Below, one piece after another: positions 54,477 to 62,875 of a DNA stretch of 64,000 nucleotides (the first letter of the stretch is position 1; the number at the start of each line of letters is the position of its first letter). This DNA is from Chitinophagaceae bacterium PMP191F (lineage in GTDB: Bacteria > Bacteroidota > Bacteroidia > Chitinophagales > Chitinophagaceae): the NCBI GenBank assembly GCA_001302245.1, contig LGYU01000013.1:310001-374000 (forward strand), written 5' to 3'. Below the pieces are notes generated by a model. The model did not search any database and was not told where the DNA came from. It worked only from the letters and a program-made list of their open reading frames with translations. Position numbers and translations under genes: made by a program.

Positions 54477-54954
54477 ACTCTTAAATTGGTAAAAAGCGAT
54501 TAAATGTACGACTTGGGGGGATTCCGCAAAGCGGTAATTGTCTTAATTTTTTGAAAAGACGCTTTGAATTATTGAATTTTTTTATTTGCTTTACAACTGC
54601 TTATCAACCGAATACCACTCGTATCATACCCTTCTGCTATTAATTTCCCGCTGGGTGGCTCTACTGTATAGGCATCTAAACCCGGTATTACACACACATC
54701 AGTACAGTTTATTTACTGTTTTATGACCATGGTGTCATGGCACCATTTTTTTAATGGACATTTCTGTACATCAATCTGGTTGAACAGTGACAGTGAGATT
54801 TCAGTTGATATAACCATACACTCCAATCCGCCAATACCTTTTAGGAAAATGTAGTTTCATTTTACGCCAATATCACTTCCATACGAAGAGACGAATATCC
54901 GTATGAAAAACAGCTATCCATACCTCCGTGCTACCTCAAAAGAAAGCTGTTACT
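54477..54954. other. 478-bp divergent spacer
   Basis: No gene. A hairpin ATGGTG-TCATGG-CACCAT with seven T (54729-54752) resembles a terminator, but no plus-strand gene precedes it. Otherwise the stretch is AT-rich. Confidence 0.5.
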
Positions 54955-56214
54955 ATGAAACTATTTGTACTTATTATCTTTTGCTTGTCTGCGTATACTG
55001 TTATGGCACAGCGTGAATGCTTGTCGCAACAATATTATGAACAGGAATTACGCGCCAACCCTGCATTGGCAAAAAAGCTGGCAGAGCTGGATGCTGCCGC
55101 CCAGCAATTAAAAGAAACCGCTACCTCCGGTACTACCGGTATTTCGTCAGGTACCCCTGTTATCGTTATCCCGGTGGTTGTGCATATTCTTTACAATTCT
55201 CCTGCATTAAATATCGGTGATGCCCAGGTACAATCGCAGATCGATGTACTAAACAGGGACTATCGCAGACTGAATACCGATACAGTCAGTACACCACTTG
55301 TTTTCAGACAAAGAGCGGCAGATTGTTATATTGAATTTAAACTGGCTAAAGTTGATCCGCGTGGCAGGGCTACCAGCGGCATTGTGCGTAAATCAACAGG
55401 TATCCAGTTTTTTGGTCTGGATGATCGTATTAAGTCTTCTGCTGTTGGTGGCGATGATGCCTGGGACGCCGATCGCTATCTGAATATCTGGGTAGGAAGT
55501 CTTGCCGGAAATTTACTGGGCTATAGCAGTGTGGTAGGTTGTACCAAAGATAAAGACGGTGTGGTGATCGCTTACCGTGCTTTTGGTACCAGTGGCACAG
55601 CATCTGCCCCTTATGACAAAGGCAGAACTGTTACCCATGAAATTGGCCACTGGCTTGGCTTACGGCATATATGGGGCGATCAGTATTGTGGTAATGACTA
55701 TATTGACGATACGCCACCACAACAAACCAGCAGTTACGGATGTCCGCAGGGAACCATTACATCCTGTGGCAATAATCCATCGGGCAATATGTATATGAAC
55801 TACATGGATCTTACGTATGATGCATGTACTAACCTGTTTACCATCGGCCAGCGTGAAAAAATGAGAAGCCTGTTTGCCGAAGGCGCTCCGCGCAACGCAT
55901 TACTATATTCTGATGCCTGCACTGCAACACCCATCGAAGGTCCTGCTGAAGCCTCATTGCCCGAGCAGGAAAATGAAGATGCTGTAAAGGTATTTCCCAA
56001 TCCTGCTACTAAGCAGGTGACCATTTCCGTGAATGATCAGAATCTGTCCGGTAAATATATTACACTGTACAACCGCATGGGACAACCGGTTGGCAAAACA
56101 TTGATCGCCAAAAACGTATCTGTATTCAATGTACAGCACCTGCCGCAGGGTATGTATTTTGCCCGCGTGGAAGGTCAGACAAAAGCTTATAAAGTATTGA
56201 AAGTTGCTGACTGA
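54955..56214 (+). CDS. M43-family (pappalysin-like) metalloprotease with T9SS sorting signal
   Basis: This 419-aa secreted protease has a signal peptide (MKLFVLIIFCLSAYTVMA, then Q). The zinc-binding motif HEIGHWLGLRH is near residue 230. The conserved M43 features CGNDYIDDTPPQ and the Met-turn region YMNYMDLTYDACTNLF follow, with several cysteines for disulfides. The last 75 residues form a type IX secretion C-terminal domain (VFPNPATKQVTISV, then YITLYNRMGQ and YFARVEGQTKAYKVLKV). An in-frame GTG at 54928 is less likely than this ATG. The gene ends exactly where the convergent oxidoreductase gene ends. Confidence 0.9.
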   Translation: MKLFVLIIFCLSAYTVMAQRECLSQQYYEQELRANPALAKKLAELDAAAQQLKETATSGTTGISSGTPVIVIPVVVHILYNSPALNIGDAQVQSQIDVLNRDYRRLNTDTVSTPLVFRQRAADCYIEFKLAKVDPRGRATSGIVRKSTGIQFFGLDDRIKSSAVGGDDAWDADRYLNIWVGSLAGNLLGYSSVVGCTKDKDGVVIAYRAFGTSGTASAPYDKGRTVTHEIGHWLGLRHIWGDQYCGNDYIDDTPPQQTSSYGCPQGTITSCGNNPSGNMYMNYMDLTYDACTNLFTIGQREKMRSLFAEGAPRNALLYSDACTATPIEGPAEASLPEQENEDAVKVFPNPATKQVTISVNDQNLSGKYITLYNRMGQPVGKTLIAKNVSVFNVQHLPQGMYFARVEGQTKAYKVLKVAD

Positions 56215-57357
56215 TCACGGGCGGTGATGCAATAACAGGGACGCTGCTTTTTCACCGGCCAGCGGAGCCAGCGCCACACCCATGCCACTCATTCTTACCG
56301 CACAGAATACATTCGGATGTACCTGTCGTATCACCGGCATTTTTTCAGTTCCCATACCCATAATACCGCTCCAGCGATCGGTAATACTGTATTGAACACC
56401 GGGCAGCAAACAGGTAGACAGAAAGTGTTCCAGTTCCTGCTGAATAGTATCAGTGATCGCCATGTTATCGGTAGTCTCTTCTGCAAATGCCTTGTTGCGT
56501 GCACCACCCAGTAACACACGGTTTCCCAGATTGCGGAAATAATAAAAGCCTTCGTCATAATGAAAGGTGCCTTTGAAAGGCAGGTCAGGAAGTGGTGCGG
56601 TAAGCAATACCTGCCCGCGTGCTGGAACAATGTCCAGCGCAGGTAACAGTTGTTTTGCAAAAGCGTTGGTACAAACCAACAACTGGTCAGCAGACAAAGG
56701 AATATCCTGTTTATTGAACAAAATAACAGAAGCCGCATTTTGTTCAAAACCTGTAAGCTCAATACCATTCAACACTGTAACACCCATTGATTGCACTTGC
56801 TGTAACAATGCCTGGCATAATTTACCGGAATGCAGGTAGCCTTCCAGCTTGTTCTCTAACAGGTGTGTTACACCACTGAACCCGAATTGTTTGATCTTCT
56901 TATCGGCTTTGCGAAATGCTTTTTTCTCATGTACAATGGGATGCAGTTTGTAATTCAGCCATTCTATCTGTTCGTCCAGTTCCCGTGGGTTTACGGGTGT
57001 AGCAGCGGTAAACAATTCATACCCGCCGCATTTTTCAAAGTCGATGGCTTTTTTGCCGAAAACTTTCCGGATGTATTGTAAACCTTTATAACGCATCTTT
57101 ACCAGCTCCAGCATCTGGTCTTCACCGGAATGCCGTACATCGCTTATCAGTTCAGTAACACTGCCAAAACAGGCAAATCCTGCATTGCGCGTACTGGCGC
57201 CGGTGGGTATAATACCACGGTCAACAATGGTGATGGTAAGATCCGGATGCTGTTTTTTAAGATGCCAGGCACTCCACAGGCCTGTAAAACCACCACCGGC
57301 AATGATCACATCGCGGTGTGCATAAAAACTTTCCTTTTCCCAGACAGATATATGCAT
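56215..57357 (-). CDS. FAD-dependent amino-acid oxidase-like (DAO) protein
   Basis: This 380-aa flavoprotein belongs to the DadA/glycine oxidase superfamily. The dinucleotide motif is IIAGGGFTGLWSAWHL, followed by the acidic end of the second strand in TITIVDRG. The middle has LLVCTNAFAKQLLPALDIVP, and the C-terminal FAD contact region includes ITDRWSGIMGMGTEKMPVIR with MGVALAPLAGEKAA. The substrate (an amino acid or amine) cannot be told. Its stop codon abuts that of the M43 gene. Confidence 0.85.
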   Translation of the reverse strand: MHISVWEKESFYAHRDVIIAGGGFTGLWSAWHLKKQHPDLTITIVDRGIIPTGASTRNAGFACFGSVTELISDVRHSGEDQMLELVKMRYKGLQYIRKVFGKKAIDFEKCGGYELFTAATPVNPRELDEQIEWLNYKLHPIVHEKKAFRKADKKIKQFGFSGVTHLLENKLEGYLHSGKLCQALLQQVQSMGVTVLNGIELTGFEQNAASVILFNKQDIPLSADQLLVCTNAFAKQLLPALDIVPARGQVLLTAPLPDLPFKGTFHYDEGFYYFRNLGNRVLLGGARNKAFAEETTDNMAITDTIQQELEHFLSTCLLPGVQYSITDRWSGIMGMGTEKMPVIRQVHPNVFCAVRMSGMGVALAPLAGEKAASLLLHHRP

Positions 57358-57420
57358 TTTGCTGTTTTTTTGCCGTTATACACATCAAATTTGAAACTAT
57401 TCAAGCAAAGTCTGAACCAC

Positions 57421-58140
57421 ATGAAAAAAATTATTTGCGCTATTGTATGCAGCGCCGTACTGCTCACCTCGTGCGAAAGTACCCAGCAAATCCTCAATGG
57501 TATGGGCCAGCCTGCGGGCAATGGCGGATTGAGCAATGCTGATATAGTATCTGGCTTAAAAGAAGCATTGGCAGTCGGTGCACAAAATTCGGCCAACCGC
57601 TTATCGGCACTGGACGGCTTTTTTAAAGATGCGGCTATCAAGATACTGTTGCCTGCCGAGGCTCAGAAGGTTGAAAGTACTTTACGCAACATCGGGCTGG
57701 GCAGCCTGGTAGATAAAGCTATTTTATCTGTAAACCGTGCTGCTGAAGATGCAGCTTCCTCTGCTGCACCCATTTTTGTAAACGCGGTAAAGACCATGAG
57801 CATCCAGGACGCACTGGGCATACTGAAAGGTGGCGATTTTGCCGCTACCAGTTACCTGAAATCAAAGACCACAGCAGCACTTACAGAAGCATTCCGCCCG
57901 GTGATTGAAAATTCATTGAGCAAGGTGGGCGCTACCAAATACTGGGGGGATGTGTTCAATGCCTATAACAAGGTTGCTACCAATAAGATCAATCCGGACC
58001 TGTCTGCGTATGTGACCGGTAAAGCGCTGGAAGGTATTTTTTATGAGGTGGGTCTTGAAGAGCAGAAGATCCGCAAAGATCCTGTAGCACGTACCACGGA
58101 GATCCTGAAAAAGGTATTTGGAAGTAAAGAGGCAAGCTAA
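57421..58140 (+). CDS. DUF4197 lipoprotein
   Basis: This 239-aa lipoprotein has a signal MKKIICAIVCSAVLLTSCES with Cys18 in the lipobox. The mature part matches DUF4197: LSNADIVSGLKEALAVGAQN, then GGDFAATSYLKSKTTAALTE and the C-terminal SAYVTGKALEGIFYEVGLEE. It is mostly alpha-helical. The role is unknown, although the family is widespread in Bacteroidota and proteobacteria. The frame extends upstream into the divergent gene but the leader fixes the start at 57421. Confidence 0.9.
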   Translation: MKKIICAIVCSAVLLTSCESTQQILNGMGQPAGNGGLSNADIVSGLKEALAVGAQNSANRLSALDGFFKDAAIKILLPAEAQKVESTLRNIGLGSLVDKAILSVNRAAEDAASSAAPIFVNAVKTMSIQDALGILKGGDFAATSYLKSKTTAALTEAFRPVIENSLSKVGATKYWGDVFNAYNKVATNKINPDLSAYVTGKALEGIFYEVGLEEQKIRKDPVARTTEILKKVFGSKEAS

Positions 58141-58158
58141 TTTGAAAATTTGAAAATG
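58141..58158 (+). repeat. TTTGAAAATTTGAAAATG repeat unit
   Basis: An 18-base unit directly after the DUF4197 stop, also seen with small changes at 16792-16810 and 24391-24408 and inverted near 11376-11402. Confidence 0.45.
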
Positions 58159-58204
58159 GAGTGCAGATTGTTGTATAATAATCAAGCCATCTGTTCAAAG
58201 TAAT

Positions 58205-58235
58205 AAAAAAGCGATCCCTCAGGGATCGCTTTTTT
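58205..58235 (+). terminator. Bidirectional terminator between DUF4197 and lpdA
   Basis: AAAAAAGCGATCCCT pairs exactly with AGGGATCGCTTTTTT. Convergent genes lie on either side. A copy of the ACGAAGTC-type repeat follows at 58241-58260. Confidence 0.92.
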
Positions 58236-58265
58236 GTATTTCGTACTTCTGACTTCGTAGTTGAA

Positions 58266-59669
58266 TTACAGGTGGATTGCTTCACCATATGCCACTTCAA
58301 TAGCGTCTTTAACGCTTTCGCTGATAGTGGGGTGAGGGTGAATGCTGTTCAGCACCTCGTGGTGCGTGGTTTCCAGTTTGCGTGCTACCACTGTTTCAAT
58401 AATGATTTCAGTTACGTTGTAACCGATCATGTGTGTACCCAGCCACTCGCCGTATTTGGCATCGAAGATCACTTTTACAAAACCTTCGGGATGACCTGCG
58501 GCAGTTGCTTTACCGGAAACGCTCAGCGGGAATTTACCTACTTTCACTTCGTAACCAGCTTCTTTAGCCTGTTTTTCAGTATAGCCTACAGAAGCGATCT
58601 CTGGTGAGCAATAAGTACAACCCGGTACGTTGTTGTAATCCAGTGGTTCAGGCTGGTGATTGTATTTTTTCTCGTTGTAAGCAATGTTCTCTACGCAAAT
58701 GATACCTTCTTTAGAGGCTACGTGTGCCAGCGCCTGGCCGGGAACGCAGTCGCCAATAGCATAAATGCCCGGTACACTGGTCTGGTAGTATTTGTCAACG
58801 CCGATCTTTCCTTTGTCAGTTTTAACACCCAGTTGCTCCAGTCCTATGCCTTCGATATTGGCACTTACACCGGCAGCGCTCAGCAGTACATCAGCTTCCA
58901 GGGTAACTTCACCGTTGGCTGTTTTTACTTTTGCTTTTACGCCGTTGCCACTGGTATCAACGCTGGTTACTTCGGCACTGGTCAATACGTCGATGCCGCT
59001 TTTTTTCAGGTTCTTTTCCAGCTCTTTTGAAATGTCCTCATCTTCTACAGGCACTACGCGTGGCATAAACTCAACGATGGTTACTTTGGTACCCATGCTG
59101 TTGTAGAAATAGCCAAATTCAACACCAATAGCACCGCTACCTACCACAATCATGCTTTTAGGTTGCTGAGGCAATACCATTGCTTCGCGGTAGCCGATTA
59201 CTTTTTTGCCATCCTGTTTCAGGGCAGGCAGCTCGCGGCTGCGTGCACCGGTAGCCAGGATGATATATTTACCTTCTACGATCTGTGTTTTTCCGTCGCT
59301 GCCGGTTACTTCCAGCTGACCTTTTGCTTTCAGTTTGCCGAAGCCCATGATCACGTCGATCTTGTTCTTCTTCATCAGGAACTGAACCCCTTTGCTCATT
59401 TTGTCGGCAACGCCACGGCTGCGTTTGATAACGGCTGCGAAGTCAGGTGTTCCACTGGCTTCAATACCATAATCTTTTGCATGCTTGATGTACTCGTTTA
59501 CCTGGGCACTTTTCAACAGGGCCTTGGTTGGAATACAGCCCCAGTTGAGACAGATACCACCCAGACTTTCTTTTTCAATGATAGCGGTTTTGAAACCCAA
59601 TTGCGAAGCGCGGATAGCTGCCACGTATCCGCCGGGGCCGCTACCGAGAACTACTACGTCGTATGCCAT
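58266..59669 (-). CDS. lpdA: Dihydrolipoyl dehydrogenase
   Basis: This 467-aa E3 flavoprotein reoxidises dihydrolipoamide in 2-oxoacid dehydrogenase complexes. It has the FAD motif VVLGSGPGGYVAAIRASQLG, the redox disulfide GGICLNWGCIPTKALLKS, and the NAD motif IVVGSGAIGVEFGYFYNSMG. IYAIGDCVPGQALAHVASKE and the dimer-interface HPHPTISES near the C-terminus complete it. The gene stands alone; no E1 or E2 gene is adjacent. Confidence 0.96.
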   Translation of the reverse strand: MAYDVVVLGSGPGGYVAAIRASQLGFKTAIIEKESLGGICLNWGCIPTKALLKSAQVNEYIKHAKDYGIEASGTPDFAAVIKRSRGVADKMSKGVQFLMKKNKIDVIMGFGKLKAKGQLEVTGSDGKTQIVEGKYIILATGARSRELPALKQDGKKVIGYREAMVLPQQPKSMIVVGSGAIGVEFGYFYNSMGTKVTIVEFMPRVVPVEDEDISKELEKNLKKSGIDVLTSAEVTSVDTSGNGVKAKVKTANGEVTLEADVLLSAAGVSANIEGIGLEQLGVKTDKGKIGVDKYYQTSVPGIYAIGDCVPGQALAHVASKEGIICVENIAYNEKKYNHQPEPLDYNNVPGCTYCSPEIASVGYTEKQAKEAGYEVKVGKFPLSVSGKATAAGHPEGFVKVIFDAKYGEWLGTHMIGYNVTEIIIETVVARKLETTHHEVLNSIHPHPTISESVKDAIEVAYGEAIHL

Positions 59670-60072
59670 ATTAAATCTTCTATTTTAATTTGATGGATAT
59701 TGCAGAGTGATTATCAGTATTTCAGGCATTGTTCGCTGCCACAGTTCACTACTCACTGACTTTTAAAGACCTGCGAAGCTACTTGAAAATGAGAAAAGAG
59801 CCAAAAACGCTCTGCAAAGGCCGATATTGTTTGCCCGGAGCGTCTTTTACACTGTATATAACAATTTGCAGGTGATTGTGTTTACGCCTGTAGGGGTATT
59901 TAGCGGTAGTTTTATAAAAAACGGCAATACCCGGTTGTGAAATCAATATTGTAGAATGAAATGGCTGGTGTATCACCAGCCTGAATCGGAACTAAGGTAT
60001 TTAATGACATTGGTTGAAATACCAGGTGCAGCACTTATTCCTGTGGCAGAAACGGTTATCTGAATAATCGGC
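59670..60072. other. 403-bp spacer
   Basis: No gene, repeat or clear hairpin. A 65-codon minus-strand frame (59779-59976) has no recognised feature and I do not call it. Confidence 0.5.
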
Positions 60073-62442
60073 CTATTCTGCTTTAATAGCTTTTACCGGG
60101 TTGGCTGTTGCTGCTTTTATTGCCTGGAAGCTGATGGTGATCAGTGTAATTACAATAGCTGCTGCAGCAGCTCCGGCAAATACCAGCGGACCTATACTGA
60201 TACGGTACTCATATTGCAGCAACCAGTTTTGCAGAAAATACAATGCAACCGGTGAAGCAATAAGACAACTGATACTTACCAGCAGCAGAAAATCTTTTGA
60301 GATCAGCATCCATAGTTGCGAAACAGATGCACCCAATACTTTTCTGATGCCTATTTCCTTGGTCCGTTGTTCTGCAACGTAGGCCGCCAGGCCAAAAAGA
60401 CCCAGACAGGAAATGAAAATGGCAAGAACGGCAAATAGCCCGGCCAGTTTACCTATCAGTTGTTCAAGATTGAATTTGGATGCATAATCATTGTCTACAA
60501 ACTTGTAGCTGTAGGGATATGCGGGATTGTATTTATCGAACAGTAAACCCAATTTTGCCAGCGCATCCTGTGTATTTACATTGGGTTTTAACCTGTACAT
60601 AACAGAACTGCCGCTTCTGCCATGATAAAAGAGGGCAGGGGCTACAGAAGAGAAAGGCGATTCCATCAGCGCATTTTTTACAACACCTGCAATGGTTACT
60701 TTCTGATCGCCGTTCCATTCAATGGATTGGCCTACAGGTTGTGCCAGGTTCATTTTTTTAGCAGCAGCTTCATTGATGATCACTGAAGTAGAATCGGCAG
60801 CCCAGTTATTATTAAAATCACGACCTGCTACTAACTGCATTCCCAATGTTTGGAAATAACTTTCAGATACACCAAGCGCACCTACATTTATATTTTCTTT
60901 GTCGGCTGTTTTGCCCGGCCATTTTTGAATGATAGAGTGAAAATAGATATTGGTGACAGGGCTGCTGGACCAGGTAACATTTTCTATGTAACCACTCTGC
61001 AGCAGATCATTTCTTAAAGCAGTATAGTTTTTATTGAGATCACTGCTCATGTCTGTCATTAATAACCGGTTGCTGTTATAACCTACCGGTCGGTTTTTTA
61101 TGTATTGTATCTGCTGGTATACAATTACAGTGCTAATAATTAAAGCAACGGAACAACTGAACTGAAGTACCACCAGCACTTTCCGTGGTAAACTGGCAGT
61201 ACGGCCCACCTGTGGTGTACCTTTTAAAACCTTTACGGGTCTGAAGGAGGAAAGGTAAAAAGCAGGTCTGCTACCGGCTATTAAACCCGTAATCAGTACC
61301 AGGCAGGCCATTGCTGTCCAGAACCAGGCATTATTATACGGTATAACCAGGTGGGTTTGTGCAAGTGAATTAAAGAATGGTAAACTGAGTTGTGCCAGTA
61401 ACAGGGCCGCTACAAAAGCAATAGCAGTGATCAGTAAGGATTCTACCAGGAATTGTACAATAAGATGTTTGCGTTGAGAACCTACAGCTTTGCGTACACC
61501 TACTTCACGCGCTCTTTTCTCTGAACGGGCGGTAGAAAGATTCATGAAGTTGATGCAGGCGATCAGCAATACCAGTATACCAATAATACTGAACAGGTGA
61601 ATATAATCAATATAACCGCCTTTTATTTTACCATTCTCAAAATTGTCGCGCAGCTTCCAGTCGGCCATTGCATGCAGCATCACTTCCGTGTGCTTCATTT
61701 CACTGTTCTTTTTTACAAGGTCACGTATTTTGGGCTCCACCTGCGCATAGGTAACATTGGGTTGTAGTTGTACAAATACCTGGAATGAGTTGTTGGTCCA
61801 TTGTGTCCGTGCTTCTTTTATCCAGTCGGAGGTTTGTTCGCGGTAACTGAAAGGCATCAGGTAAGCAAACCGCAATGATGTATTTGCAGGCAGATCTTTT
61901 ATGATGCCTGTTACTTTTAAAGTATTCTGATTATCGTAACGGATTATTTTATTGATGGGATCTTCATTGCCAAACAGCGATCTGGCAGTAGACTCTGTAA
62001 GTACTATGGAATAAGCATCTTTAAAAACCGAACCCGCGCTTCCTTTCACCAAAGGAAACTGAAACATGGAAAGAAAGTTATTATTTACACGCAACCCCGG
62101 CAGGTACAGTTTTTTATCATTCACCATCAGGCTGTGGTTATCATTCCAGTCTGTTTCAGCTACATTTTTTATTTCAGGGATCTCCTTACGCAATACATCT
62201 GCCAGCGGCAGATTTACGGCATCGTTGGTACTTACATGTCCTTCTGTGGTATGGTTAAGTTTTACCTGGTACAATTGCTGGTAACCGGGCAAAAAACGGT
62301 TGTAGGAGTATTCGTGAAATACCCATAAGGCAATCAGCAGGGCAATTGCCATGCCTGCAGCCAGTCCCATAATATTCAGCACACTATAAACCTTATTGTT
62401 TACAAGGTTGCGCCAGGCTGTTTTAAAATAGTTTTTGAACAT
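60073..62442 (-). CDS. FtsX/MacB-type ABC transporter permease
   Basis: This 789-aa permease has an N-terminal helix (about 19-39, after MFKNYFKTAWRNLVNNKVYS) and a large periplasmic domain. Three or four helices (about 280-440) surround the motif STARSEKRAREVGVRKAVGS. A second periplasmic domain follows, then three C-terminal helices (about 668-780) with the matching motif EQRTKEIGIRKVLGASVSQL. This is the duplicated MacB_PCD-FtsX layout common in Bacteroidota. The cognate ATPase gene is not adjacent within the window. The substrate is unknown. The ATG at 62442 is used; the codon at 62448 is TTG. Confidence 0.88.
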   Translation of the reverse strand: MFKNYFKTAWRNLVNNKVYSVLNIMGLAAGMAIALLIALWVFHEYSYNRFLPGYQQLYQVKLNHTTEGHVSTNDAVNLPLADVLRKEIPEIKNVAETDWNDNHSLMVNDKKLYLPGLRVNNNFLSMFQFPLVKGSAGSVFKDAYSIVLTESTARSLFGNEDPINKIIRYDNQNTLKVTGIIKDLPANTSLRFAYLMPFSYREQTSDWIKEARTQWTNNSFQVFVQLQPNVTYAQVEPKIRDLVKKNSEMKHTEVMLHAMADWKLRDNFENGKIKGGYIDYIHLFSIIGILVLLIACINFMNLSTARSEKRAREVGVRKAVGSQRKHLIVQFLVESLLITAIAFVAALLLAQLSLPFFNSLAQTHLVIPYNNAWFWTAMACLVLITGLIAGSRPAFYLSSFRPVKVLKGTPQVGRTASLPRKVLVVLQFSCSVALIISTVIVYQQIQYIKNRPVGYNSNRLLMTDMSSDLNKNYTALRNDLLQSGYIENVTWSSSPVTNIYFHSIIQKWPGKTADKENINVGALGVSESYFQTLGMQLVAGRDFNNNWAADSTSVIINEAAAKKMNLAQPVGQSIEWNGDQKVTIAGVVKNALMESPFSSVAPALFYHGRSGSSVMYRLKPNVNTQDALAKLGLLFDKYNPAYPYSYKFVDNDYASKFNLEQLIGKLAGLFAVLAIFISCLGLFGLAAYVAEQRTKEIGIRKVLGASVSQLWMLISKDFLLLVSISCLIASPVALYFLQNWLLQYEYRISIGPLVFAGAAAAAIVITLITISFQAIKAATANPVKAIKAE

Positions 62443-62875
62443 CGTCAAGAGAAGGTTGAAGTTGATGCGGTTAATGCGCCAAAAATAAAACCAGTTTTCA
62501 GCCCATTGATTATCAACTTAATTACTGATTAGTTGCAATATCTTATGTTCGGATATGATACAAAATGTGTGCGGGGATGATACAGAAAGAGCAATGCCGG
62601 GAGTTTACAGGGGTTTTGTTGCGTCTTTTACTGGTACCCGGCAGGTTCAAACCCTTAGTTTGTACGCTTTAATACCGGATAAAGATGCAGGAAGACCGGG
62701 AGAAAGGACGAAGGAATAAGATTCAAGGCACAAGGTTCAAGATATAGGGGGGGGACAAGGTGCAAGGTTCAGGGAAATGTACAGCAGAACCTATGTTCTG
62801 CAGTGCTATTGCATTCAGCACTAAGTAGTTAACATTTCTGAATGCTTTTTGTATCTTCCCTTAAAATATGCTTTT
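62443..62875. other. 433-bp divergent spacer with purine-rich repeats
   Basis: No gene. CAAGGTTCAAG and GCAAGGTTCAGG occur as direct repeats around a run of eight G (62747-62754). Confidence 0.5.

Noticed and set aside
54729-54752. Intrinsic terminator in the spacer before the M43 protease gene
   Set aside because: Shape is right, but no plus-strand gene ends upstream, so I record it only as a hairpin in the spacer note.
59779-59976. 65-codon minus-strand frame between lpdA and the FtsX-like permease
   Set aside because: No recognisable feature and no nearby signals.
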